Positions 1 through 11,345 of a stretch of 64,000 bases of DNA are shown one piece after another. A program made the position numbers and the translations under genes. The notes beneath the pieces were generated by a model that did no database searches, was not told the DNA's origin, and saw only the letters and a program-made list of their open reading frames with translations. Each line of letters starts with the position of its first letter. Within the stretch, counting starts at the first letter, position 1. The DNA comes from Brassica napus (lineage: Eukaryota; Streptophyta; Magnoliopsida; Brassicales; Brassicaceae), in assembly GCF_020379485.1 (NCBI RefSeq), contig NC_063448.1, positions 5,231,726 to 5,295,725 of the forward strand, written 5' to 3'.

Positions 1-2018
1 TCATTATACCTATAGAGAACTGTGGGTAGCAAATATTATAAGCAAACCTTTAATGAGCCAGAGTAAGCCAGGAGCTGTTAAAAGTCGATCTGACCCTTAG
101 CAACTGTCTCTGCCTCAGCTGGCTCTGTCTGATAAGTATCTTCATCCATATCCTGAGCATATCGTTTGGACAATCCTGCCTTCTCAGTTCCCCATTTTTG
201 GCCTTTCTTCTTCGTCATGTTTCCATTCCACACGAACTTTTCCTAACATTAGCAAGTCATGATCAGACAAAGCTTAAAAAAAAATAATACAAATATAGGG
301 ATAAGTCATACCGCAGGAGGTGCAATTTCTTCAGCAGAAGCTTGATCTGTTTCATCTGAAAAGTAAGCATAGAAGACAAGAAGTGAGGAGCGCCAAAAGC
401 AAATGCACCAAAGTTCTGCAGAGAGACAATTTACCGAGCGGCTCGAAGCGAATGTGGCCTGGCCTCACTTCCACAGGAACCACTTCATCCCCAACCCCAT
501 CACCATTTTCATCAGGCTGTTGAGTTTCCAGAGCTTCAGAGCGATTTTCCTTGGTTACTTGGTGGTTTATGGTGAAAGCTGGCTTTTGGGTGGGTGCTAC
601 AACCATCTGCTTCTGTTTAAGCTGCAAATACTGTAACAAGAAAGAAGGTATCATTGTTGCTAAATCGCGTGAAGGTACATAAGTCTTTTATCATTTTATG
701 TTCTGAAGCATCTGAAGACGAACCTCTTCCTTCTCTTGTTTTGTCTTCTCTCTCAACCATTGGCGTTTAGCCTTTTTACGCCGAGCGCTTCTGCTAGGTG
801 TCTAAAACAAATACAAGGAAGAGTTAGCTTCACATTCCTTGTTGCAAACAAGGATTTGCACTGTTCAGACAATAAACAAACACACGACAAGCCCTTCTAG
901 TTCTTTGAGACAATGAAATAAAGTCGAACCTTTTTAGTTTCACCAGACAGGTTGCACTGTTCGTTAGGCTCTTTGCTTTTGTCTTGTTGCGAGGACCTGT
1001 AACAAGAAAGTAAGGCAATGAAGAAACAACCAGTGAAAGATCATTCAAGAGTTGCTAGCGAGTTTTGACACACAAAAAAACATACTTCTTTGACTTGGTC
1101 ATAGATTTGGCTTTAACTTCATCCTGTTGATCATTTTCAGTTCTTTGCGCATCCGATGTTTTACTCTTCTTCACAGCATCGCCTTTGCTTACGACGGCTT
1201 CGTTTTCTCTTTCCACGGGACTTTCTTCAGTGGTAGCTAACTTACACTTCTTCCTCCTACAAAACAATCAAAACCTGAATAACAACGAATACACATATAA
1301 GTGAGTAAGAGTCGTTCTGGTCGAGATCCTATTTGGAGGAGCTTGTGCTTTTACTCGAAGCTTTACGTTTCTTTGAAGTCTTCTTCTCCGGGACAATCTC
1401 TTCAAGCTCATCTTCCTATCCTCCAGTTCCCTTCTGGAACTCCTCATTAGCAAGAAGCATTGCCCCAGGAGCCCTCTCCTCAGCCTCCTCAATCGCAGCA
1501 CAAATATTCTCCTCACTGTCTTCCTCCACAATCTCTAACAAAGGTTCCTTCTTTCTCTTAACACTACGAAACAAACAAAAAAACGAAAACTTGAACAGTG
1601 AGCCGAAATGAAACTGCTTAACAAGACATAAAAGGTGAAAGCTTTGGTGAAACTAACCAGTAACCACACAATGTCTTTATCTTCAATACACAGCTCGACT
1701 CAAACGGCGGCAAAACGAAACCGTCCATCTGAAATCAAAGATTAAAACTTTCCATAAGAAAGACCCTAAACAGTGCATGTAACCATTAATGTTAGGGCAA
1801 AGAAGGAGTAGGCCTACAGATAGAGAGAGGCCATGAGGACAAGCTTCGAAGAGGCAAAACGTGTGAAGAAGATGATCAGAAAACTCTGAAACAGTTCGGT
1901 GACGTTTAGGATCCAGAACAACCCAGCTCCGCTTTAGACCTTGCTTCTTCTGGCACTTACTCAGAATCCGTTGAGGATCCTCAAACAACAGACGAACCCT
2001 CACCTTCTCTGGCTCCAT
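1..2018 (-). pseudogene. Coilin-like gene, decayed, 3' end beyond window
   Basis: Coilin is the scaffold protein of nuclear Cajal bodies. Reading the minus strand from ATG at 2018, exon-like blocks with splice sites lie at about 2018-1818, 1728-1660, 1565-1355, 1263-1089, 998-932, 802-723, 633-435, 355-313 and 242-48. Diagnostic stretches include the N-terminal VRVRLLFED, the basic block SRSARRKKAKRQWLRE, VRPGHIRFEPL and FVWNGNMTKKKGQKWGTEK, all as I recall them from Arabidopsis coilin. Damage: exon 2 looks one base short near 1678-1686 (frame lost after CVLK); in-frame TAG at 1416-1418 inside the acidic exon; a second TAG at 1329-1331, which may lie past a donor near 1354; and an in-frame TAA at 78-80. 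Several independent lesions argue for a pseudogene rather than one sequencing error. The family is confident; pseudogene status is an inference. Confidence 0.85.
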
Positions 2019-2068
2019 ATTCGCTAAAACAAGGAACCTTTATGTTTGACCTAAAACAAGACTTACTT

Positions 2069-3181
2069 AATCAACCAATGGAACTCCTCTTCCTTTTTGT
2101 CAGAACAACCAAACTCAGAAGTCCAAGCATGTCCTATGGTAAACTTGTGAAACCGGGGCATGTCCATGACCCCAACATGCGCCAAAGCACACCCAAACAG
2201 ATCCGGTCTCTGCTTCACACAATAAACAAAACTCTTCATCTAACTATATGATTACTATATATGATGCATGAGCTAGAGTTTTAAGACTCTCTCTACCTGA
2301 TTAATATAAGTATCCCACCGTTACTACTACCTTCGAAACAAAGCTTCCTCGGTTGTGTATAACCAGCAGAAACCAGATACACTGCCCCGGCAATGAATTC
2401 ATCGAAGCAATTCTGCTTATTAGCAAGCGCGCCAGCTTTATGTCATTCCTCACCACCACCGCGGATGTTTGCAAAACAGAACACAGCACCAAGATGTCTA
2501 CTAAGCATGCTTGCGCTAAACCCACCATACGCATAGAGCAAACAAGGGTGCGATCCATCTAGCTCTATCTCTTTTCATACCACAATAAGAAACAAGCCTC
2601 ATAAAACTCAAAACTTTTCATACCATTTCCTCAACATAGTTTTTTTTTTTTTTTTGGGGGGGGGGGGGGGAGGGGGGTCAAAACTCACTGTGGAGCTGGG
2701 TAACGACTGTAGAAAAATCCTGATGTCCATGTAATTCCACTAAACTTAACCTGAAATCAACAGACGCGTGTCAAAGTGGAAGTTCAACTGAGGATAAGTG
2801 AAATTCTCAACTTGAAGAAACCTTACCCAAGATAAAGTATCAGGCAGGCTCCACTGTGTTATCTTCAATCTTCATCACTTTAATAGTTACCCAATCACAC
2901 TACCACTTGAGCAAAGCCATAAGCCATATACAACTTACCATCCTCACTGACACCAAAAGAGTTTAAAGAAACTGTTCCATCATCACTGAAGACTATTGGG
3001 GTGAAGCAAAACCGCGGCTTCAGAATCCAAATCATCCTGAAAACCCCAACTCTATAATCAAAAATTTATTCAGAGGAGTTTAAAAAAAATGTTTCTCGTT
3101 ACCTGGATATAAAGCACACACTCTGAGCTTGAAGACCCGCGTTGTTGAACAGATCAACCGCCTTACCCGAACGGAAAAACC
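2069..3181 (-). pseudogene. Prolyl oligopeptidase pseudogene
   Basis: Fragments of a cytosolic prolyl oligopeptidase (S9A serine peptidase that cuts after proline in small peptides) appear in order on the minus strand. Blocks: about 3181-3103 (NNAGLQAQSV), 3041-2828 (DDLDSEAAVLLHPNSL, SLNSFGVSED), 2752-2690 (VKFSGITWT, FFYSRYPAP), 2553-2309 ([32 protein letters not shown], the nucleophile-elbow region GSSNGG) and 2222-2069 ([39 protein letters not shown]). Damage: extra bases after NSL and before WVTIKVMKIEDN, a missing segment between WT and GFFY, and TGA replacing the Trp of EEWHKAG. The N-terminal propeller blades and the end of the catalytic domain (Asp and His of the triad) are absent. 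Its last exon ends about 50 bp before the coilin ATG on the same strand. Confidence 0.88.
2640..2677. repeat. Poly-T/poly-G low-complexity tract
   Basis: About sixteen T followed by about sixteen G, one A and six more G. It lies in the former intron between two prolyl oligopeptidase exon remnants. Such tracts are error-prone in assemblies. Confidence 0.9.
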
Positions 3182-4360
3182 CACTAACCAAACATGCTCC
3201 ATACATACATTAACAGACAGAGACAGAGAGAGAGACTCCACTACATATCATCAACCCAAAACCACTACTATAATATGACTTTCATTCCATACTTTCTTAA
3301 AAGTTCTGGGAATCCCTTTCTTATTATTTCAGGAGCATTAGATAAAACTAAACTTTACTTCATGTGTTTATTACATGTGTATCATTTCCTGTGTGACATC
3401 ACCACAAGTTCTCTCACACCTTATATTCAAACACTCTTTTTTAACTAGACTAATTACAAAATTTGTCATTGCTAATTACATTAAAACTTCCGTATATACT
3501 ATAACCTTATTGACTAACAAAATAATTTATCCCATGCGCTACTACTCTTTGATTACAAACGTTTCCATTCTCAAATACGCAGAAATTTTATTACCATAAC
3601 CAGAGATTCTTCATACTTGTCGATTTCAATATGGAAATTCGTATAGCCTGACTTAAATATTAATGCCTTTCTATATAGTTAAACTATATAAAATCCATTG
3701 TGTACGTATGTATCTACATATCTACTTATATATGTGTTGCTATATCACGAATTCGTTATATATGTGTTGTCAAACACAATGTTAAACAATTCTTACATAA
3801 TCGCAAAATCTTATAGATATATACATACACTTTTTCAAAAAAATTACATAAAACGATCTAATAAATAGTATTTTTAAAAGCTAATAATAGTTTCAAATCT
3901 CCTCCATTGTATGTTAACCACGTTTATCGTTTCCATAATTATCAATGCAATTGTAATCGACGATCATTTTATGATAGTTTGGATTCAAGGCAACACAATT
4001 TAATACATTACCATTTATAGTGTTCCGGTAATATATGAATCAAAATTGATTTGTCAATCACGGGATCAAATAAATTATTGTCAATGGCAATGTTAGCGTA
4101 GGAAATGACAACACAATTGACGTGAAAAGAGGAGTTTTCTATAAAATTTATGATACAATATTTCAAATGTAAATGTAGATTTTGTTTTCAAACAAAGACT
4201 TCTTTTTTGGGATATGTAATTACTGAGTATTTTTTTTACTCTCAATAAGCCATATATAATAACATTGCTATGCATTTTAAAGATATAGTGTACATGAAAT
4301 CCTTGCTATGCATTATAAATATCTTTGCTATGCATTTTAAAGATTTTCTTACAGCAATAA
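3182..4360. other. AT-rich intergenic stretch
   Basis: No convincing coding sequence. The end holds a short repeated phrase (TTGCTATGCAT) three times between about 4265 and 4334. The right edge is the left breakpoint of the 1.7-kb tandem duplication. Confidence 0.6.
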
Positions 4361-5481
4361 TGGCATTGGTGAAAAGAAATATATATTAAAACTTACATAT
4401 TACAATATTTTTCTACTTTCTTAATAATATAAGTTTTCACCTAAACGAAGGGATTATCAATCACACAACACTTAATGGGACATAAGATGATCTCCATGAT
4501 ATTTCAAATCAGGAATGTATAAAGATAAATATGACGCTATTGGAATAAATGTATGTTATAGGAGTTGAACTCAATAATTTCTGTACAAAAATTGCGACGA
4601 AAAATGAAAAGTTTCAAAATCAGAATTGATTATTGATTTGAGATCGATTGATTTTTTCAATCAAGCTGCAATCTTTGTTTCCTTATATTAAAAATAAGAA
4701 TAAAATGTTTTCTGATTTTGAAAGATCAATTCGCAAATGGAGTAATAAGGCGAGTTTCAAAATAGAATTGTAGCGCAAGTTATTCAGTATTAATTATTGA
4801 ATATTACATATATTTAAAGCGATTTCGAATAAAGATAGCAAACCCTAGACCCAAAACTTCTTGTATATAAATATGTAGCCGATGTTAACATCTCCTCACC
4901 ACAGTCTATATCTCAAAACATTGTTACCAAAACATTAGGTTTTTCTGATTTTACCTAGGTGGTAACATTGTCATTTTACCTAGGTGATAACATCGTGATT
5001 TCACTTTATTATGTTATTCTATCACATATGCTGCAATATCATGTTTTATGATTACAGTAACGTCATCATTAAGTGTGTTTCTTATGGTGTCCTTGCTTAT
5101 GTTTTTCAAGAATTTTATTAGTTTATTGCTTATATTTCGTTTTATCTTATATGTATATTTTATTTTATAAAAACAATAATTCTATTGTATGTGTTTTTTT
5201 TTTCCTTCATAATTTAGTTTATATAAGTATTTGATTACTCTTATAGATTAGCTTTCATCCGAACCACATACGATTTCATCATTTGAAATCTAATCCTTCC
5301 TCATTGTATATATAAATAGGTTGTTTTGAGCACATCTACTCATCACATTTTTCTTCCCAAACCTTCATTACAAATTCGATCTTGCAAGCAAAACACTTGT
5401 GGTATGTAATCTTGTGACTATAAGTTTTGCATTTCTAATATCTATAGATTAAAAGTTATAATCTCTTTTAATCCATTCACT

Positions 5482-5507
5482 CCGCGCAGGGCGCGGGTAT
5501 CACCTAG
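5482..5507 (+). mobile_element. Helitron-type 3' terminus (tandem copy 1)
   Basis: A perfect hairpin CCGCGC-AGG-GCGCGG (5482-5496) is followed by GTATCACCTAG and then T. A short GC hairpin about 10 bases before CTRR, followed by T, is the classic Helitron 3' end. The 5' TC end was not located and there is no Rep/helicase coding sequence, so this is at most a non-autonomous element. Confidence 0.65.
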
Positions 5508-5665
5508 TTTCCATTAAAAGAAGAAGGGACTGACATTAAACAAGACACGAACAAAGAACAAAGAACAAAAACACACTTTAAATAAACTAACGAGATTATT
5601 TCTGACCACACGACACACGACACAACAAGAACGAACAGAAACAAAAACTACTACTTTTATTTCTT

Positions 5666-6025
5666 CTAGTTTCCCCAAACAAACGGATCTCCAGCTTCGC
5701 AGATACGCTCCATAACTTCGTCCATCTTGCTCCACTTGGTCTCCTCTTCTTCTTCTTCCTCCTCGATGTCGTCCCTCTCAGCTTCCTCCTCCTCCTTCTC
5801 AGTTTTCTCCTTTTTCTCCTCAGCATCCTTCCACCACTTCTCACACTCCTCCTCCCTCTCCTTCCTCCACTTCTCATACTCCTCCCTCAACTGCTCGATC
5901 CTCTCCCTGACATCTTCTCCCCCAACTCTCTCCCAAATCTTCTCAAACAAGTTTCCGAAAAACCTTTGAAAGAAGGATCTGGTTGCCTTGAGAACCTTCA
6001 CAACCCAACCTGACAACAATGGCAT
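5666..6025 (-). CDS. Coiled-coil acidic/basic protein, left copy lacking native first exon
   Basis: An open frame of 119 residues on the minus strand. After a short hydrophobic start comes VVKVLKATRSFFQRFFGNLFEKIW, then a highly charged helix rich in Glu, Lys and Arg (about residues 40-95) and the end GDPFVWGN. The function is unknown; it resembles small uncharacterised plant coiled-coil proteins. The start codon and first residues (MPLLS) derive from the duplication junction: the first exon present in the right copy is missing and what was the intron acceptor is now read as codons. The frame is open, but whether it is transcribed is doubtful because promoter and first exon are gone. Confidence 0.55.
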   Translation of the reverse strand: MPLLSGWVVKVLKATRSFFQRFFGNLFEKIWERVGGEDVRERIEQLREEYEKWRKEREEECEKWWKDAEEKKEKTEKEEEEAERDDIEEEEEEEETKWSKMDEVMERICEAGDPFVWGN

Positions 6026-7161
6026 TGGTGAAAAGAAATATATATTAAAACTTACATATTACAATATTTTTCTACTTTCTTAATAATATAAGTTTTCACC
6101 TAAACAAAGGGATTGTCAATCACACAACACTTAATGGGACATACGATGATCTCCATGATATTTCAAATCAGGAATGTATAAAGATAAATATGACGCTATT
6201 GGAATAAATGTATGTTATAGGAGTTGAACTCAATAATTTCTATACAAAAATGGCGACGAAAAATGAAAAGTTTCAAAATCAGAATTGATTATTGATTTGA
6301 GATCGATTGATTTTTTCAATCAAGCTGCAATCTTTATTTCCTTATATTAAAAATAAGAATAAAATGTTTTCTAATTTTGAAAGATCAATTCGCAAATGGA
6401 GTAATAAGGCGAGTTTCAAAATAGAATTGTAGCGCAAGTTATTCAGTATTAATTATTGAATATTACATATATTTAAAGCGATTTCGAATAAAGATAGCAA
6501 ACCCTAGACCCAAAACTTCTTGTATATAAATATGTAGCCGATGTTAACATCTCCTCACACAGTCTATATCTCAAAACATTGTTACCAAAACATTAGGTTT
6601 TCCTGATTTTACCTAGGTGGTAACATTGTCATTTTACCTAGGTGATAACATCGTGATTTCACTTTATTATGTCATTCTATCACATATGCTTCAATATCAT
6701 GTTTTATGATTACAGTAACGTCATCATTAAGTGTGTTTCTTATGGTGTCATTGCTCATGTTTTTCAAGAATTTTATTAGTTTATTGCTTATATTTCGTTT
6801 TATCTTATATGTATATTTTATTTTATGAAAACAATAATTCTATTGTATGTGTTTTTTTTTTCCTTCATAATTTAGTTTATATAAGTTTTTGATTACTCTT
6901 ATAGATTAGCTTTCATCCGAATCACATACGATTTCATCATTTAAAATCTAATCCTTCCTCATCGTATATATAAATAGGTTGTTTTGAGCACATCTACTCA
7001 TCACATTATTCTTCCCAAACCTTCATTACAAATTTGATCTTGCAAGCAAAACACTTATGGTGGGTCTCAACTCATTATATAATATGTAATCTTGTGACTA
7101 TAAGTTTTGCATTTCTAATATCTATAGATTAAAAGTTATAATCTCTTTTAATCCATTCACT

Positions 7162-7187
7162 CCGCGCAGGACGCGGGTATCACCTAG
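7162..7187 (+). mobile_element. Helitron-type 3' terminus (tandem copy 2)
   Basis: Same motif as at 5482, carried by the tandem duplication. One stem base is changed (GCGCGG to ACGCGG), shortening the stem to CCGCG/CGCGG; it is followed by GTATCACCTAG and T. Confidence 0.6.
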
Positions 7188-7345
7188 TTTCCATTACAAG
7201 AAGAAGGGACTGACATTAAACAAGACACAAACAAAGAACAAAGAACAAAAACACACTTTAAATAAACTAACGAGATTATTTCTGACCACACGACACACGA
7301 CACAACAAGAACGAACAGAAAAAAAAACTACTACTTTTATTTCTT

Positions 7346-7894
7346 CTAGTTTCCCCAAACAAACGGATCTCCAGCTTCGCAGATACGCTCCATCACTTCG
7401 TCCATCTTGCTCCACTTGGTCTCCTCTTCTTCTTCTTCCTCCTCGATGTCGTCCCTCTCAGCTTCCTCCTCCTCCTTCTCAGCTTTCTCCTCTTTCTCCT
7501 CAGCAGCTTCCTCCTCCTCAGCATCCTTCCACCACTTCTCACACTACTCCTCCCTCTCCTTCCTCCACTTCTCATACTCCTCCGTCAACTGTTCGATCCT
7601 CTCCCTGACATCTTCTCCTCCAACTCTCTCCCAAATCTTCTCAAACAAGTTTCCGAAAAACCTTTGAAAGAAGGATCTGGTTGCCTTGAGAACCTTCACA
7701 ACCCAAACTGACAACAAATAAAGATATTGTGTAGTTAGAGAAACAGAGAATGGAAAAGTAGAAATAAATAGGAGAAAGTTGAACCCCACTAACCTTTGCT
7801 TTTCCTGAGAATCACCTTTGAACCTCCTTCACAACTGGAAGAACCATTTTGATCATCTTCACACCAAATCGTACTACACCTCCTCCAGCCATTG
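7346..7894 (-). pseudogene. Coiled-coil protein gene, right copy with premature stop
   Basis: Exon 1 starts at ATG 7894 (MAGGGVVRFGVKM, MVLPVVKEV) and runs to about 7815; exon 2 runs from an acceptor at 7708 to the stop at 7346-7348 (DPFVWGN end). An in-frame TAG at 7544-7546 replaces a Glu codon of the left copy, within KEREEECEKW, cutting the protein about midway. The exon 1/exon 2 phase also does not join cleanly with the donors I can see. The right copy has a short extra acidic stretch beyond the stop. A 28-bp pyrimidine repeat precedes the ATG. Product function unknown. Confidence 0.65.
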
Positions 7895-7908
7895 TTTTTT
7901 TTTTTTTT

Positions 7909-7985
7909 GCTCTCTCTGCTCTGCTTTGCTTTTTGCTCTCTCTGCTCTGCTTTGCTTTTTGCTCTCTGCTTTACGTTGCTTTTAT
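7909..7985. repeat. 28-bp tandem repeat, about 2.7 copies
   Basis: Unit GCTCTCTCTGCTCTGCTTTG plus CTTTTT repeats about 2.7 times. It sits just upstream of the ATG of the right coiled-coil gene copy, so it would lie in its 5' leader or promoter. Confidence 0.75.
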
Positions 7986-8415
7986 GTCCAGGGAGGGAGG
8001 GGATTTGCAGTTCTCTTTATTGTCTTTTAGCTCAATCAGGGTTACAGAGAAAACCGGTAACAAAACCGAAATCAACATCAAACCAAAACAAAAAAGATTT
8101 GCAATTTTTTATTTTCTTTCACCAAAAAGTTTCAACTTTGACAAAATTTACCATCCATCTGATTCTGAACGGCTTTAACAACAGCCAAGTTGCAGCTTTA
8201 TTAGCTGCAGCCACTGCTCGGGTTCTTTTTGAGCTTTTGGAAGCTTGTTCATTGCATAGGGTTCTCTATAAGTAGATAAGAATCATAAAACACATTCATT
8301 AATGTTTCAGACATTTTGAATGGATTCGACATAAAAATAAAATGATCTTGGAAGGAGAATAACATCCATCGTTTTTCTCTATATTTAAATAATAAACCCC
8401 TACCCGAACGAAAAC

Positions 8416-9006
8416 TCAACACAGCATCAAAAACAAAATGGTTGTTTCTCTTCTTCTGTCTGAGTTTTTCACATACCCCGAATGAGATTCAAAAGATTTA
8501 ATATAATTCATTACAGGTCCCATTCCGCTACCTCGCAATGCCTTGTAAGACCACGCCGATCCTCCACTTGAGCTCCCTTTCTTGTTCCACCCACCATTGT
8601 TGGCTTGAGCCAGTTGTGCCTTTTTCGCACTCAAAGCGTCACTTAGTTCTTCCCAAGGGTCCCCTTTTCCATTTTCTGCAATTTACGTAGGGTCCATTGA
8701 GATAAAATAAGTCCCCATATCAACAAAATGTCGCACTAAAGTTGCAGGAAATGTACCTTTTACAGGAGTTTGCAAACCGTTGTCTGAGCTCAGCTTTGGA
8801 TTTGTAGATGTTTGTACAGGTTTTGGCGGTGCTGACCTGGCGACTTCTGAGTTATTTGAGCTGGTAGTTTTGATGCAGCGGACATCAAGCAGAGAAGAAC
8901 CTGTAAATTACTGCCCTCTGCCCCTCTTTTTATCATGTGGAATCAGGTCAGAATATGCCTGCAGATTTAGGCCAACATCTTCATCATATTCAACCCCAAG
9001 CTCCTC
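8416..9006 (-). pseudogene. Detached coilin C-terminal fragment
   Basis: Two exon-like blocks with splice sites, about 8900-8757 (SLLDVRCIKTTSSNNSE, ending LQTPVK) and 8675-8416 (DPWEELSDALSAKKAQ, NNGGWNKKGSSSGGS, WSYKALRGSGMGPVMNY), match the C-terminal end of plant coilin as I recall it. The final residues after MNY differ from the expected short tail. An upstream block at 9006-8908 (EELGVEYDEDVGL, AYSDLIPH) ends in TAA just before the acceptor; I do not recognise it. The N-terminal coilin copy at 2018-1 runs away from this fragment, so this is a separate piece rather than its continuation. Confidence 0.75.
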
Positions 9007-9099
9007 CTACCAAGTCAACTTTAGTTTCATGTAGTTTAAAAGAGAAAAGCCATTAAAATGTATTCGTATGATTTTTCACCTTAAACTCCTTGATATCTC

Positions 9100-10736
9100 T
9101 GGGAAAATTCCGAAGGGAAGAAGATCAAGTGAGAAGCTTTCTTTATACGTTGTCGTATTAATCGAGCCATATGGGCCATTATATTTAGGTCCGTTTAATT
9201 CTTATCTGAAATAGGCCCAATTCAATGGACGAGACCTGCCTTATTTCTTTCATTCCTTATGACACAAGACTACAAGATCTTCAATCCAAGTAGAAGAAGA
9301 TTCACCAACTATATAAACACTCTCAATTTCTATCAGACTGCAAAATGCAGATGACCAATTATGTGTGATTGGGCATCTAACAATGTGGACTAAAGATATA
9401 GGTTTGGACCAATGTGAAGCTGGCACATGAAGCGCAAAGTTTGGATTGTTGAAGAATCATTTTTCTCGTTGGGATATATTCAGAACTCAAAAGTCAGCAC
9501 AAAACCATTCGAGTATTACCTTCGAATAATATAACATATACACAATGCCTGAATCATACATACAGAAAAACACTTCATTGTAAATGTGAACACAATGCAT
9601 ATCTTTTAATTTTTAACTATCTCATTATTTTCAAACATATTCAAAAATATCTCTCCGAGCTTCTATCTAGTTTACCAGTCACCACGAAGAATCCTCTAAA
9701 GGGTTCATGTTTGTTACATAGCTAAAAATTAATTTCACAATGTCAACCAGTAATTTGCTGGGAAAACAATATAAATATTGGTTATTTCACAATGTCAACC
9801 ATTTTGCTGAAGATTAAATCAAAATTTATTTCGCAATGTCAAACACTTTGCTAAGGATTAAAACAAGATTAGCACGTACTTAAGACGTGTATATATATAT
9901 AAATACAGAAGATGATAAGTTACATACTAAATGTGTTTGAAACATAAAAGATCACTGAATTTAACTATAGTAAGTTACATAACAATAACAGATAGTTAAA
10001 ATGAAATATATATGGTTATAAGTTATAAATTCAGACAAATCTCTTAGACTATATTTGCTAAGTGATTTTCTCACATGTCTTTTCTACGATCAATTTCACA
10101 AAACAAATATGACATGGCTATTAAAATTGATGGCATGTCTTATAACTTAATATGATATGGACAATTGTATTTAATGTTAATTTATATTTTTGTAAACTTT
10201 TTAAAATATGGTAATAACTCAAATATTACATTTAATGTCAATTTATATTTTTGGAATTTTTTTTAGAATATGGGAATAACTCATAAATCATCATTAAAAT
10301 AAATATATTCAAATATGACATTATAAATTTCAAAATATAATTTAATTATATATTTTTAAATTTTACAATTTTATTACTAAAATTTTCAAAAATGTATACA
10401 ATTGTTTTAGAAAATTATAAAAAAATAATCGTAAAATCATTATTTTCTTATATATCTACAAATTTTATAAATATTGTTTAATTTTAATTTTTGGTAATTA
10501 TGCAACTTTTACAAATTTATTTAATATATTTAACTAAAATAATTAGATAGAAAAATCTATCTAAGATTATAATTTCAAATATATACATGTATATTTTTAA
10601 ATATAATTTTTATGTTTAATTAAATCAAATTTATATTAAAATATTGATACGAAAAAGAAAATTTACAATATTAATAAAATTTTATTTTAAAATATAATTT
10701 ATATTTATCTGTTAAAAAATATTTTAAATTTTTTTA
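9100..10736. other. AT-rich stretch, probable Helitron body at the right
   Basis: No coding sequence I can support. From about 10000 it is strongly AT-rich with runs of short A/T words and ends in the hairpin/CTAA motif at 10737, so the right part may be a non-autonomous Helitron. A short phrase (TTTCACAATGTCAACCA) recurs around 9733, 9785 and, diverged, 9830. Confidence 0.5.
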
Positions 10737-10763
10737 CTGCACATGGTGCAGGAAAACACCTAA
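10737..10763 (+). mobile_element. Helitron-type 3' terminus
   Basis: Hairpin CTGCAC-ATG-GTGCAG (10737-10751) followed by GAAAACACCTAA and T, matching the Helitron 3' rule (hairpin, about 10 bases, CTRR, then T). The 5' end was not found. Confidence 0.6.
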
Positions 10764-11345
10764 TAGATTAAAATTAGTCTAGAAATAGAGACTAACTAAG
10801 TATGAAATCTAAAATGACTAAATATTAAATCTAGAGGTTTTGAACAATCATGTATGACCATTACACAATTTAAGATTTGTGGCCTTAAAAATATTAATTA
10901 TAGATGTGGCCTAAAGCTAATGCTTTAGGACGGACCTACATGTGTATATGTGAATATATGATGAATATGTGTTTTTACATATGAAACAAAATATATAATT
11001 AATTAAACATAAATTTATAATAAAACCCAAACGTTACAAATATACGAGTTGAATTAGTTAACCACATAAATTTTTAATAAAACCCAAACGTTACAAATGT
11101 ATGAGTTGAATTAGTTAACCGCATGTGAATAAATTTCTATTTACCATTTAATGAAACTTTTTGGGAATTTTTTTAGTAAAAAAAAACATTAAAAAAAAAA
11201 GTTATAGAGAATTTTTCTATTTCCTTTTGCTCTCTGCATTGCATTGCAAACAAGCTCCAATTCTCTGGTAATGATAATATTAGTCAAGACCCATTTATAG
11301 AAAATTTCCACAACTTGATTTGAGTCACCGAAACATATGGAAAAT
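10764..11345. other. AT-rich intergenic stretch with a short direct repeat
   Basis: No gene seen. A phrase of about 45 bp (AAACCCAAACGTTACAAAT then ATGAGTTGAATTAGTTAACC) occurs at about 11024 and 11081. Confidence 0.5.

Larger units (their letters stand above)
4361..7715. repeat. Tandem duplication, two 1.66-1.70-kb units
   Basis: Unit 1 runs about 4361-6019 and unit 2 about 6020-7715. Both begin TGGCATTGGTGAAAAG and both end in a shared coiled-coil exon followed by GACAACAA. They are near identical throughout, including a block at 4850/6490, a Helitron-type 3' hairpin at 5482/7162 and the gene 3' end. Differences are point changes and a 24-bp insertion in unit 2 near 7060-7084. The breakpoint joins intron DNA of the coiled-coil gene to AT-rich DNA, so the left gene copy lost its first exon. 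Both parental edges read CAA..TGG, suggesting microhomology or unequal exchange (inference). Confidence 0.92.

Noticed and set aside
5727..5969. Plus-strand Ser-rich ORF (and its twin at 7407-7667)
   Set aside because: Antisense shadow of the Glu/Lys-rich coiled-coil gene.
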